A stretch of 64,000 bases of DNA from VFZN01 sp964619705 (lineage in GTDB: Bacteria > Acidobacteriota > Vicinamibacteria > Vicinamibacterales > UBA2999), in NCBI GenBank assembly GCA_964619705.1, contig CAZUGF010000001.1, forward strand, positions 124,001 to 188,000, read 5' to 3'. Positions 25,702-34,576 of this stretch are shown one piece after another. Within the stretch, counting starts at the first letter, position 1. Each line of letters opens with the position of its first letter. The notes under the pieces were generated by a model, which was given only the letters and a program-made list of their open reading frames with translations, was not told where the DNA came from and searched no databases. The position numbers were made by a program, and so were the translations under genes.

Positions 25702-26322
25702 TCAGCGGCTGGCCGCTTCCCGGAGCAACACGGACTCGATGCCGCGTCTTGCGCGTGCCAGGGCATCGGCCTCCCCGGTCATCAGGAACCAGGCATTGGC
25801 GCCGGCCAGCAGGGCCCCGACCTCGAAGGCCACCTGCACGGCATCGGTCCGCGGACCGAGCTCGCCGAGGCGCTGCGCATCGCGGACCGCCCGGGCCAGC
25901 AGGGCCAGGCACCGGCGCACGAGCCGGAGCACCGCGGATCGGGCCGCGCCGGGCCGGGAGTCGAGTTCCGCCGCCGCCGCGGCAAAGAAGCACCCACCGG
26001 GAAAGACCCGGCGTTCGACAGACGAAAGATAGGCCTCGGAGAGCGTGACGAGGCGCGCAATGCCCGGCGGAGCATCCGGACCTCGCCGCAGGATCTCCCG
26101 ATCGAAGACGGCTCGCGCGGCCGCGATGGTCCGGAGCTGCAGGGCCTCCTTGGTGCCGAAATGGGCGAAGAGCCCGCTCTTGCTCATGCCGGTCCGGGCC
26201 GCCAGCGCGCCGATGGTCAGCCCCTCGAGCCCATGGACCGAGGCCAGGTCCACGGCCGCCGCCAGGATGGCCGCCTGACTCCGGGCGCCGTCCTGTCTGG
26301 ATCTTCTTACCGTTGCCGCCAT
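25702..26322 (-). CDS. TetR/AcrR-family transcriptional regulator
   Basis: This is a 206-residue repressor-type regulator. The N-terminal HTH is SQAAILAAAVDLASVHGLEG, then LTIGALAARTGMSKSGLFAHFGTK with the recognition helix at about residues 43-51. The C-terminal helical ligand domain includes FPGGCFFAAAAAELDSRPG, a TetR_C pattern often seen in regulators of efflux or fatty-acid genes. The start at ATG 26322 (MAATVRRSRQ) is preferred because the upstream extension to 26442 crosses the AT-rich promoter region. A likely operator lies at 26467-26478. The target genes are unknown; autoregulation is plausible. Confidence 0.9.
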   Translation of the reverse strand: MAATVRRSRQDGARSQAAILAAAVDLASVHGLEGLTIGALAARTGMSKSGLFAHFGTKEALQLRTIAAARAVFDREILRRGPDAPPGIARLVTLSEAYLSSVERRVFPGGCFFAAAAAELDSRPGAARSAVLRLVRRCLALLARAVRDAQRLGELGPRTDAVQVAFEVGALLAGANAWFLMTGEADALARARRGIESVLLREAASR

Positions 26323-26466
26323 GAATCCGCAAGATAGCACGATCGGTCCCCGTAAGGTGCGCCTGGTAGCCGGTCGTTCCAGCGCCGGTCGGATCCAGTT
26401 GTGCGTGGTGTGCGGCTGAGGACATCCATTCTGCGATACCACAGATTTGGTTAGCCTATTACGATA

Positions 26467-26478
26467 GAACGACCGTTC
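26467..26478. promoter_or_regulatory. Inverted repeat GAACG-AC-CGTTC, candidate TetR operator
   Basis: GAACG (26467-26471) and CGTTC (26474-26478) form a short palindrome in an AT-rich patch (about 26425-26500) that stands out from the GC-rich surroundings. A related half-site (GCCGTTCTA) follows at about 26494. The patch lies upstream of the TetR gene and downstream of the PD40 gene end, so it probably holds the TetR promoter and operator. The rest of 26323-26466 shows nothing recognisable. Confidence 0.45.
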
Positions 26479-26499
26479 GTGTTATCTAATATTGCCGTT

Positions 26500-28320
26500 C
26501 TACCGCGTCCCTCCCGTGCGCGACCACTCCAGGAGGAGCCGGGCCGGTTCTGGCGCCGCGGCCGACTTGTGAAGATTCAGTAAGAACCGGCGTCCGTCGC
26601 TGGTTGCATCGAACCACCGGGCGGGCGCCTCCGTCTCAAAAAGCATGGACGTCGAGGTCACTTCGATCTGTCCCCTTCCTTCAGCCAGCATGGCAGCGTG
26701 GATTTCCGATCCGCGCCGGAAGAACAGTTCGCGGCCGTCCCGGCGCCACCGTGGATCGCTACCCCCTCCGCTCGTCACTCGCACTCGCGTGGCGGGCTCA
26801 GGGGAGCGGTCCTCGGCACGCTCCACGTAAACTTCCAGCATCCCCGACTCGTCAGACGCGTAGGCCAGCCATCGCCCGTCGGGGGACATGGTTCCCTGCA
26901 CATCGGCAAAAGGTGTGGCGACGAGCTTGCGAGGCGCGCCGTCGCCGCGAAGCCGGATGAGCCAGATGTCCTCGCGCGTTGCGGGATCCACGCTGGAGAC
27001 GATCACGCCGGATCCGTCCGGCGTCCATCCCGTGACGCGCGTCGTACCGTCGAACGTGGCAATCGTCTCCTCCGGCAGCACGGCGCCCGCGCCCCTGACC
27101 ATCACCTTCCGGCGTGCGTTGGTCCACGCCACCCGCAGCCCATCGGGTGACCACGCCGGGTCATCGTCGGCATCGGTCGATCGCGACAGGCGTTCCGGCA
27201 CCGGCCGGGCGCCGTCGATGATCATCACGTCCAGCGTGCGCAGTTGCGGCGCCAACTCGGTGACGGCCACGCGCCGGCCGTCCGGGGCGATGCGGAGGGC
27301 CCCGTACTCGCCGGGGCCGCCCGCGGCGCCGATGATCCCGCCGTCGCGCGCCATCCAGACGAGCTGACGCAGGGCCGGGGCGGTGGGCGCGAAGATCAGG
27401 GTGCCGGCGGACGCGGCAGCCATGAGCTGGCCGCGCGGCCCGCGGCCCACGTCGAGGCCCAGCACGTCGACGGGGCCGGTCAGCCGTCCCTGTGCGGCGT
27501 CGATCGCCTGGGACACGAGCGCCGAGTCGCTGGCGTAGATCAGCCGGCCGCCGGCGGTGATCGCCTGCACGTCGCTGTTCGTCAGGCGGTGGCGGACGCC
27601 GGGGGCGTCCGATGACGTCAGCCACACGCCGCGGCGCGCGGCGGCCTCCGCCCTCACCACGAAGACGATGTGCCGGCCGTCGTCGAGGAAGGCCGGCAGC
27701 AGGTGGGCGGTCTCGCCTGCCGCGGCGTCCGGCGTGGTCAGTGTCCGCGTGGAACCGTCGGCCGCACGCCACTGCAGCCCGCTGCGCTCTCCGGCCGCGA
27801 AGACGAGATCGCCGGCAGCGTTCCAGGACGCGCCCCACGCGGACTCGGCGGCCGTGATCTCGGAGACGCCGCCGCCGGGCACATCGAACGCGCGGATGGC
27901 CGACGGGGCGAAGAAGCCGATGCGCGTACCGTCGGGCGACCAGAAGGGCATCACCGCGCCGTCGGTGCCCGGGAGGCGCTCGGTTGCTCCGGTTCGCAGA
28001 TCGTGCAGCCAGAGCGCGATGTCCCCGTCACGCGCGGCGGGAAAGACGAGCCGCCGGCCATCGGGGGCGATGGCCAGTCCAAAGGGATGCTCCGCGCCGG
28101 CGCCGAGGTCGAGCGCGGGCGGCGGCACCCACGCCGATCGCAGCGGCTCCGGCGGTGGCGGCGGTGCTTCGCGGAGGTGGCGGAACGCCGGTCCGGCGAG
28201 GAGGGCGGCGAGCACGGCGAGCCCGGCGGCGGCCAGCCAGGCGGCGCGCGCGGCACCCCGCTCGGCCGTAGGCCCCGCGGGCAGGGCCCACACCGACCGT
28301 GGTTTATACTCGTCGTTCAT
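26500..28320 (-). CDS. Membrane-anchored PD40/TolB propeller protein lacking a kinase domain
   Basis: This 606-residue protein has a short cytoplasmic N terminus, one membrane helix (AAWLAAAGLAVLAALLAGPAF, about residues 30-50) and a periplasmic beta-propeller built from TolB/PD40 units. Examples are AVMPFWSPDGTRIGFFAP, LLPAFLDDGRHIVFVV, DDDPAWSPDGLRVAWTN and TMSPDGRWLAYASDESG. In Acidobacteriota this propeller is normally the sensor half of a Pkn-type Ser/Thr kinase, but here the kinase half is absent. It may be a decoy, a partner of another kinase, or a truncated copy. The ATG at 28320 lies only 25 bases from the divergent methyltransferase start. Confidence 0.85.
   Translation of the reverse strand: MNDEYKPRSVWALPAGPTAERGAARAAWLAAAGLAVLAALLAGPAFRHLREAPPPPPEPLRSAWVPPPALDLGAGAEHPFGLAIAPDGRRLVFPAARDGDIALWLHDLRTGATERLPGTDGAVMPFWSPDGTRIGFFAPSAIRAFDVPGGGVSEITAAESAWGASWNAAGDLVFAAGERSGLQWRAADGSTRTLTTPDAAAGETAHLLPAFLDDGRHIVFVVRAEAAARRGVWLTSSDAPGVRHRLTNSDVQAITAGGRLIYASDSALVSQAIDAAQGRLTGPVDVLGLDVGRGPRGQLMAAASAGTLIFAPTAPALRQLVWMARDGGIIGAAGGPGEYGALRIAPDGRRVAVTELAPQLRTLDVMIIDGARPVPERLSRSTDADDDPAWSPDGLRVAWTNARRKVMVRGAGAVLPEETIATFDGTTRVTGWTPDGSGVIVSSVDPATREDIWLIRLRGDGAPRKLVATPFADVQGTMSPDGRWLAYASDESGMLEVYVERAEDRSPEPATRVRVTSGGGSDPRWRRDGRELFFRRGSEIHAAMLAEGRGQIEVTSTSMLFETEAPARWFDATSDGRRFLLNLHKSAAAPEPARLLLEWSRTGGTR
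28305..28310 (+). promoter_or_regulatory. Candidate -10 box for the methyltransferase gene
   Basis: TATACT lies 35 bases upstream of the ATG at 28346. It falls inside the first codons of the divergent PD40 gene, because the two starts are too close for a free promoter. The -35 region (CAGGGC) is poor. Low confidence. Confidence 0.3.
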
Positions 28321-28345
28321 GTTCGATCCCAGGAGGTTGTCACCT

Positions 28346-28897
28346 ATGTCGATCCGTTCACTCGCCCTGGTGGCCACGCTGATCGTGGCGAGCCTGCCGA
28401 GCCTCGCGGTCGTGTCCGCCCAGGAGGCGCCGGCCCGTCGGCCGGACGTCATCTACGTGCCGACGCCCGAAGCGGTCGTCGAGGCGATGCTGCAGGTGGC
28501 CAACGTCACCAAGGACGATATCGTGTATGACCTGGGCTGCGGCGATGGGCGCATTCCGGTGACGGCCGCCCGGAAGTACGGCGCGCGCGGCATCGGCATC
28601 GACATCGATCCCCAGCGCATCAAGGAAGCCAACGAGAACGTCGCGAAGAACAACGTCGGCGATCTCGTCCGGATCGTCCAGGGCGACCTGTTCGAGCAGG
28701 ACCTGAGCGAGGCGACCGTGGTCACCCTCTACCTGCTGCCGTCACTCAACGTCAAGCTGATGCCGAAGCTGATGAAGGAGCTCAAGCCCGGCACCCGCAT
28801 CGTCTCGCACGCCTTCGACATGGGCGACTGGAAGCCCGAGAAGGAACTGGACGTGGACGGCCGCAAGGTCTACTACTGGACGATTCCGGCGCGCTAG
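28346..28897 (+). CDS. Exported class I SAM-dependent methyltransferase
   Basis: This 183-residue protein has a clear signal peptide (MSIRSLALVATLIVASLPSL, cleaved about after residue 26) followed by a small Rossmann methyltransferase. Its SAM-binding motif is YDLGCGDGRIPV, the acidic end is GIGIDIDPQRI, and it has a GDLFEQDLSEATVV motif. AGGAGG lies nine bases before the ATG, so the start and signal peptide are firm. SAM is not known in the periplasm, so an exported methyltransferase is odd; the signal may serve as an anchor, or the fold may have another role. The stop shares a CTAG with the convergent RND gene. Confidence 0.88.
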   Translation: MSIRSLALVATLIVASLPSLAVVSAQEAPARRPDVIYVPTPEAVVEAMLQVANVTKDDIVYDLGCGDGRIPVTAARKYGARGIGIDIDPQRIKEANENVAKNNVGDLVRIVQGDLFEQDLSEATVVTLYLLPSLNVKLMPKLMKELKPGTRIVSHAFDMGDWKPEKELDVDGRKVYYWTIPAR

Positions 28898-31800
28898 GGG
28901 CTCGCCGCCGGCAGCCCTTCGGGATCGGGTCCGTGTGGAGGCAACCCTTCGGGGTTGCCTTCCGTTCGTCTCGCCGCCAGCCACGCCACCCCGTCATCCG
29001 CCAGGGAGTAGGCGACCGGAATCACCACCAGCGTCAGGAACAGGGACAGCGTCTGTCCGCCGATCACGACGACGGCAATGGTCCGCCGCTCTTCCGCGCC
29101 CGGCCCGCTGCCGAGGGCCAGCGGCAGCATGCCGCCGACCAGGGCCAGGGTCGTCATGAGGATGGGGCGCAGGCGATCGCGGTTCGCCTCCAGGATTGCC
29201 TCGTACCGCGGGCGGCCCTGCCGCCTGAGGTTGAGCGTGTGATCGATCTGCAGGATGGCGTTCTTGGCGACGACGCCGAAGAGGACCAGCATGCCGAGGG
29301 CGGAGTAGAGGTTCAGTGTGTCGTTGGTCAGGTAGATCGACAGCAGCGCAAAGGGCAGCGACAGGGGCAGCGCGAGCAGGATGATGAGCGGGTTGATGAG
29401 GCTCTCGTACTGCGCCGCGAGCACCATGTACATGAAGATGACCGAGAGCAGGAACGCCCAGCCGAACTCCGTGAAGGTGCGTTCGAGCTCGCGCCCGCGG
29501 CCCGACACGGCCGTGGTGTAGGCGGCCGGCATGCCCAGCGCGGCGGCCGCGCCGCGCACGGCCTCCAGCCGGTCCGCCAGCGCGTAGCCCGGTGCGATCC
29601 CCGAGCGCAGGTTGGCCTGCCGCTGCCTGTCGTAGCGGTCCACGCGTGACGGGCTGCGTCCCTCCTCGAGCCGCACCACCGAGTCGAGCCGCACCATCTC
29701 GCCCGTGTTCCGGGCGACGTAGAGCCGCGAAATCGTGTCGGGATCGCGGCGATCGGCATCCACCAGCCGCAACTGCACGTCGTAGTCCTCGCCGACGAGC
29801 GGGTCGCGGAACCGGGACACCTCCTGGTCGCCGCCCACCATCAACCGCAGCGCGGTGGCGATGTCCTGCGTACGGATGCCGAGATCCGCGGCGCGCGCGC
29901 GGTCGATCTGCACGCGCAGCTCCGGCTTGTTCAGCTTGAGTGTCGTGTCCGCGTCCTGCAGGCCGAGCGCCTGCGACTGATCGCGGAGCGCTTCCGTGTA
30001 GCGCGCCAGCGACTCGAGCTCCGGCCCGCGGATGATGAAGTCCAGCTCGAAGTTGCCGCCGCCGATGTTGAAGGTCTGCAGGTTGCGCACGGCCACGCGC
30101 AGCTCCGAGTGGGCCCGCATCTTCGCGCGGATCTGCTGCATCACGTCGCGCTGCGAGTAGTTGCCCCGGAACGCTTCCAGCGGGTCGAGCGTGAGCAGTC
30201 CCCACGCGAGGCGCGTCAGCGAGAAGACCCGCTCGTCGTGCGGGGCAATCTTGACGAAGACCTGCCCTTCGTTCACGGTCCCCAGCGGCCCGCCGGCCAC
30301 CGTGCTCAGCATCAGCCGCACGGCGGGAATGGCCTGCAGGTCCCGCTCGATCGCGCCCATCACCTCGGTCATGGCCGCCGGGCTCGCGCCCTCCGGCGCG
30401 ACGATGTTCATCTCGAACTGCGCCTCGTCCACGCCGCCCGGGATGAACTCCTGCCGGACGAGCCGGTAGAGCAGCACGTTCGACAGCATCACCAGAATGG
30501 CCACGGCGGCCACGGCCGCGCGCCGCCGCAGCGCGAGCGCGAGCACGCGGTGGTAGGTGCGGTCGATCCAGCCGTAGAATCCCCCGCGCGTGTGGGAGCC
30601 CTCGTGCCCGTGCCCGTCATGCGCATCGCGCCGGCGTCCGCCGAACATCCGGGCGCTCATCATCGGCGTGAGCGTGAAGGAGACGAGCAGGCTCACCAGG
30701 ATGGCGCAGGCCGCGGTCAGCCCGAACTGGTAGAGGAACCGGCCCGAGATGCTCGACATGAACGAGACGGGGATGAAGATCACGACGAGGCAGAGCGTCG
30801 TCGCCAGCACCGGCAGCGCGATCTCCGCCGTGGCGTCCCGTGCGGCATCGAACGCGTTCATCCCCTTCTCTTCGATGAAGCGGAAGATGTTCTCCAGCAC
30901 CACGATCGCATCGTCGATGACGATGCCGACCATCAGCACGAGCGCGAGCATGGTGACCGTGTTGAGCGTGAAGTCGAGCGCCGCCATGAGGCCGAAGGTC
31001 GAGACCACCGAGGCGGGGATGGCGACGGCCGCGATGACCGTGGCGCGCCAGTCGCGCATGAACGCGAACACCACGAGGCACGCCAGGATGCTCCCGAGGA
31101 TCAGGTGGACGTTGATCTCGTGGAGTGAGGCGTAGATGTGCGTGGACGAGTCGCGGACGACCTCCATCGTGACGCCGGCCGGCAATTGACCCCGGAGGCC
31201 GTCGATGTTGGCCTTGGCCGCCTCGATGACTTCCACGGTATTGGCCCCGGACTGGCGTCGCACTTCGAGCACCACGGCCGGAACGCCGTTCAGCTTGGCC
31301 AGGGACCGCTGTTCCTTGGTGCCGTCCTCGGCCGTCCCGATGTCGCGCACGCGGATGGGCTGCCCGTTCCGCGTGGCGATGACCAGGTCGTTGAACTGCG
31401 ACGCGTCCGTGAAGCGGCCCATCGTCCGCAGCGTGCGCTCGGAGACGTCCGTCGTGACGTTGCCCCCCGGGACGTCCGCATTCTGCTGCTGGAGCGCGCT
31501 CCGGACCTCGGCGATCGGCAGGCGGTAGGCCGCGAGCCGATCGGCATCGATCCAGATGTTGACGGCGCGCTCGAGGCCGCCCACGATCTGCACTTCGCCC
31601 ACGCCCGTCGAGCGCTCGAGCACGACCTTCACGGTCTTGTCGGCGATCTCCGTCAGTTCCCGGATCGAGAGGTTGCCGGAGAGCGCGACGGACAGCGTCG
31701 GCGAGTTCTCGCTGTTCTGTTTCTGGATGAGCGGCGGGTCCACGTCCGGCGGCAGACGACGGAGGGCCGCCGCCACGCGATCCCGTACGTCCTGCGCCGC

Positions 31801-32112
31801 GGTGTCGATGTCACGGTTGAGGTCGAAGGTGACAATCACCAGCGACTGGCCGTTGCCGGACACCGACCGCAATTCCGTGATGCCCTCGACGCGGTTGACG
31901 GCCTCTTCCAGGACGTCGGAGACCTGCGTCTCCATCTCCTCGACGGAGGCCCCGGGCAGCGTCGTGCGCACCATCACCGTGGGCAGGTCCACGGCGGGGA
32001 AGCGATCGATGCCCAGGCGCGCGAACGAGGCGGCGCCCACGACCCCCAGCGCGAGGATGATCATCGCGGCGAAGACCGGGCGCTTGATGCACGTGGCGGC
32101 GAGCGTGCGCAT
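28894..32112 (-). CDS. RND efflux transporter inner-membrane pump (HAE1/AcrB type)
   Basis: This 1072-residue pump uses proton flow to export hydrophobic compounds. It has twelve expected membrane helices, with the first at residues 15-32. The proton-relay motif is GIVIDDAIVVLENIFRF in helix 4, and LINPLIILLALPLSLPFALL and FGVVAKNAILQIDHTLNLRR lie in the second half. Two large periplasmic domains fill the rest. The last residues (RTEGNPEGLPPHGPDPEGLP) are encoded by two palindromic repeat units and are not typical of the family. It lies 18 bases downstream of the membrane fusion protein gene; no TolC-type gene is in the window. Confidence 0.95.
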   Translation of the reverse strand: MRTLAATCIKRPVFAAMIILALGVVGAASFARLGIDRFPAVDLPTVMVRTTLPGASVEEMETQVSDVLEEAVNRVEGITELRSVSGNGQSLVIVTFDLNRDIDTAAQDVRDRVAAALRRLPPDVDPPLIQKQNSENSPTLSVALSGNLSIRELTEIADKTVKVVLERSTGVGEVQIVGGLERAVNIWIDADRLAAYRLPIAEVRSALQQQNADVPGGNVTTDVSERTLRTMGRFTDASQFNDLVIATRNGQPIRVRDIGTAEDGTKEQRSLAKLNGVPAVVLEVRRQSGANTVEVIEAAKANIDGLRGQLPAGVTMEVVRDSSTHIYASLHEINVHLILGSILACLVVFAFMRDWRATVIAAVAIPASVVSTFGLMAALDFTLNTVTMLALVLMVGIVIDDAIVVLENIFRFIEEKGMNAFDAARDATAEIALPVLATTLCLVVIFIPVSFMSSISGRFLYQFGLTAACAILVSLLVSFTLTPMMSARMFGGRRRDAHDGHGHEGSHTRGGFYGWIDRTYHRVLALALRRRAAVAAVAILVMLSNVLLYRLVRQEFIPGGVDEAQFEMNIVAPEGASPAAMTEVMGAIERDLQAIPAVRLMLSTVAGGPLGTVNEGQVFVKIAPHDERVFSLTRLAWGLLTLDPLEAFRGNYSQRDVMQQIRAKMRAHSELRVAVRNLQTFNIGGGNFELDFIIRGPELESLARYTEALRDQSQALGLQDADTTLKLNKPELRVQIDRARAADLGIRTQDIATALRLMVGGDQEVSRFRDPLVGEDYDVQLRLVDADRRDPDTISRLYVARNTGEMVRLDSVVRLEEGRSPSRVDRYDRQRQANLRSGIAPGYALADRLEAVRGAAAALGMPAAYTTAVSGRGRELERTFTEFGWAFLLSVIFMYMVLAAQYESLINPLIILLALPLSLPFALLSIYLTNDTLNLYSALGMLVLFGVVAKNAILQIDHTLNLRRQGRPRYEAILEANRDRLRPILMTTLALVGGMLPLALGSGPGAEERRTIAVVVIGGQTLSLFLTLVVIPVAYSLADDGVAWLAARRTEGNPEGLPPHGPDPEGLPAASP
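28939..28960. repeat. Palindrome inside the 3' end of the RND gene
   Basis: AGGCAACCC (28939-28947), loop TTCG, GGGTTGCCT (28952-28960) is a perfect 9-bp stem. A shorter related unit (GCAGCCCTTCGGG) begins near 28911. Both are read through as the C terminus of the RND pump. The hairpin may also end transcription of the convergent methyltransferase gene. Confidence 0.75.
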
Positions 32113-32130
32113 GGTGGGGAGACGCCAGGG

Positions 32131-33324
32131 CTAGGGAGCGGAGACCGTGACGGCCGTGCCGTCCGCGATGCCGCCGCCTTCGACGATGACGAGGGTATCC
32201 GCGGTCAGGCCGTCGAGCACCTCCACGCGGTCACCGGTGATGCTGCCCGTGCGGATCCGGACCTCCCGCGCGGTGCCGTCCTCCACCGTCATCACCTTCT
32301 CGACGCCGGCAAAGACGATGACTGCGGTCCGCGGCACGACAAGCGCCGTGGTCTCGTCGACCACGATGTCCGCGCGTGCGAACGTGCCCGGCCGGAGCCG
32401 CGCGTGCGGGTTGGGCACGGCGGCCTCGATGGCGAGCGTCCGCGTTCCTTCCGCAATCGACGGGCTGAGCCGGACGATGCGGCCTTCGTGCGTCGTCTCG
32501 TCGCCCTCGATGGTGACCCGCACGAGCTGTCCGGCGCGAATCCCGCCGGCGCTCCGCTCGGGCACGCCGAGCTGCAGCCGCAGCGGATCCTGCCGCACCA
32601 CCGTGACCACGGGCGTGCCGGCCGAGCGGAACTCGCCGGCCACCGCCATCCGCGCGCGGACGATTCCGTCGAGCGGCGAGGTCAGCACCGTGTCCTCGCG
32701 CTGCTGGCGGGCGATCGCCAGTTGCGAGCGGCGCTCGGCGAGCACCGCCTGGCGGTTGCGTGCCTCCTCGAGCGCGTCCTGATGCCGGCCGTCGGCAATC
32801 TGGACGTTGGCGTTGGCCGTGTCGAACTCGGCCTTGGCCGAGATACCCCGTGTGACGAACGTAGCAATGCGGTCGCGGTGGGCCTGAGCCTCATCGAGCG
32901 CGGCCCGGGCCTGGCGGACGAGCCCGGTAGTCTGGATGTCGACCTCGTCCGAATCGCCGTCGAGGAGGAGCCCCAGCCGGGCACGCGCCTGCTGCAGGGC
33001 GGCCGTCGCCTGCTGCACGCGGAGATCGAAGTCCGTGGGATCGAGGCGGGCGATGACGTCGCCGCGCCGGACGGGGGAGCCCAGGTCCACCCGGATGTCT
33101 TCCAGGAGGCCCGTCACCTTGAGGCTGAGCAGCACCTCTTCTTCGGCGGCGAGCGTGCCACTGACGGTGACCGTCCGGACCATCGACGTGGACTGGACAC
33201 GGGTGACGGCCACCTGGCGGGCGGCGGGCTCGTCGGCCCGGCCCTGCGCGGCAGACGGGCTCCCGCCGCACCGCGCGGCCATCAGAGCAAACGCCGCGAC
33301 GAGGAGCACTGCGTGAGCCCGCAT
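32131..33324 (-). CDS. RND membrane fusion protein (HlyD/AcrA family)
   Basis: This 397-residue periplasmic adaptor links the RND pump to an outer-membrane channel. It has an N-terminal hydrophobic segment ending near residue 17, then the lipoyl half ATVSG-type motif TVTVSGTLAAEEEVLLSLKV. An alpha-helical hairpin spans about residues 95-205, and the second lipoyl half is QREDTVLTSPLDGIVRARMA. Beta-barrel and membrane-proximal domains complete the protein. A cysteine at 19 follows AAR, which is a poor lipobox, so the anchor type is unclear. It is the first gene of the operon with the pump downstream, with 18 bases between them. Confidence 0.93.
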   Translation of the reverse strand: MRAHAVLLVAAFALMAARCGGSPSAAQGRADEPAARQVAVTRVQSTSMVRTVTVSGTLAAEEEVLLSLKVTGLLEDIRVDLGSPVRRGDVIARLDPTDFDLRVQQATAALQQARARLGLLLDGDSDEVDIQTTGLVRQARAALDEAQAHRDRIATFVTRGISAKAEFDTANANVQIADGRHQDALEEARNRQAVLAERRSQLAIARQQREDTVLTSPLDGIVRARMAVAGEFRSAGTPVVTVVRQDPLRLQLGVPERSAGGIRAGQLVRVTIEGDETTHEGRIVRLSPSIAEGTRTLAIEAAVPNPHARLRPGTFARADIVVDETTALVVPRTAVIVFAGVEKVMTVEDGTAREVRIRTGSITGDRVEVLDGLTADTLVIVEGGGIADGTAVTVSAP

Positions 33325-33395
33325 GTGCCCCCCATCTTATGTTGCGAAACGGGCGTTACCGAAGACGCCTGGCGCGCGGAGACAAGGATTTACAT

Positions 33396-34508
33396 CTACT
33401 CGCCCGGCTTGCCCTCCAGCAGGGGCTCGCACGGCACCGTCTGGGGTCCGTTCTCGGTGCAGACGGCGTAAGTGCCCTGGTACATCGACACCCCCGCGTA
33501 CTCGCCCCGCGTGTTGACCACGTAGAAACTGATGCCGAACCCGGGCAGGCCGCGGGAATTGAGCAGCCGCTTCTCCACCGTGTTCTTCTGGATCCGCCGC
33601 AGCGCTTCCATGCCGGCGTCCTTGGGCGACTTGCCCATCCGCATCTGCTCGACGATGAGGAACGAGCAGAGGCCGTACAGGTTTGCCTCGCCGCGCCCGG
33701 TGGACCCGGCCGCGCCGACCTCGCCGTCCACGTACAGGCCCGCGCCGAGCACGGGCGAGTCGCCCACGCGGCCGGGAATCTTCCACGCCAGCCCGCTCGT
33801 TGTCGTCACGCCGCAGACTTCGCCCTTCGCGTTGACCCCGTCGCAGTTGATCGTGCCGTAGTAGTGGTCCGGGTCGATCAGTCCGTCGCGCACCATGCTC
33901 AGGCCGGCCATCATCATCGCGTCGCCGCGCGTCTTCGGGTCGAGGTAGTGCTGCGGATCGATCCGTCGCTTCCACTCGAGCCACAGGCGGCGCGACTCCG
34001 GCGTGTTGAGGTCGTCCTCGACGGTGAACCCCATGTTGCGGGCGAACGCCTGGGCGCCCGCGCCGACGAGCAGGTGGTGATCGGTGTTGGCCATCACGGC
34101 CTGCGCCACGAGCGACGGCGTCCGCACGCCCTCGATGGACGCCACGCCGCCCGCGCGCTTCGTGGGACCGTGCATGCAGCAGGAATCGAGCTGCACGATG
34201 CCGTCGGCGTTCGGCAGGCCGCCGTAGCCCACGCTCGTGTCCTGCGGGTCCAGCTCGCAGAGGTTGACGCCCGCGATGAGCGCGTCGAGCACGTCGCCGC
34301 CGCCGGTAATGGCCTCGAACGCCACCTGCACGCCTGTCTTCGTGCCGCCGTTCGTGTAGCGGTTGCCGTTGGACGAGGCCACGACCACGGGCTTGACGCC
34401 TGTCTGCACGGCCGGCGCGCGGCCGAAGAGCGGCGTGGGGGCGGCAATGGCGACGCCGACGGCGGTACCGGCCTGGACGAACTCGCGACGGGTGACCTTG
34501 CTGCTCAT
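33396..34508 (-). CDS. Glycosylasparaginase (N4-(GlcNAc)-asparaginase), Tat-exported
   Basis: This 370-residue Ntn-hydrolase cleaves the link between asparagine and N-acetylglucosamine after splitting itself in two. A twin-arginine signal is visible (KVTRREFVQAGTAVGVAIAA). The processing nucleophile Thr219 is in HYYGTINCDGVNAKG, and the substrate-binding loop is PGRVGDSPVLGAGLYVDGEV followed by AAGSTGRGEAN. FEAITGGGDVLDALIAGVNL is also typical. Enzymes like this are common among soil and host-associated degraders of glycoproteins or peptide amides. It stands alone between the RND operon and an ADOP remnant. Confidence 0.93.
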   Translation of the reverse strand: MSSKVTRREFVQAGTAVGVAIAAPTPLFGRAPAVQTGVKPVVVASSNGNRYTNGGTKTGVQVAFEAITGGGDVLDALIAGVNLCELDPQDTSVGYGGLPNADGIVQLDSCCMHGPTKRAGGVASIEGVRTPSLVAQAVMANTDHHLLVGAGAQAFARNMGFTVEDDLNTPESRRLWLEWKRRIDPQHYLDPKTRGDAMMMAGLSMVRDGLIDPDHYYGTINCDGVNAKGEVCGVTTTSGLAWKIPGRVGDSPVLGAGLYVDGEVGAAGSTGRGEANLYGLCSFLIVEQMRMGKSPKDAGMEALRRIQKNTVEKRLLNSRGLPGFGISFYVVNTRGEYAGVSMYQGTYAVCTENGPQTVPCEPLLEGKPGE

Positions 34509-34576
34509 GGCGGGCCTCCTGATTTTCGCGGCATCCTACCACGCAGTCCCCGGCGGGCCGGCGAGCCGGCTCGAGG

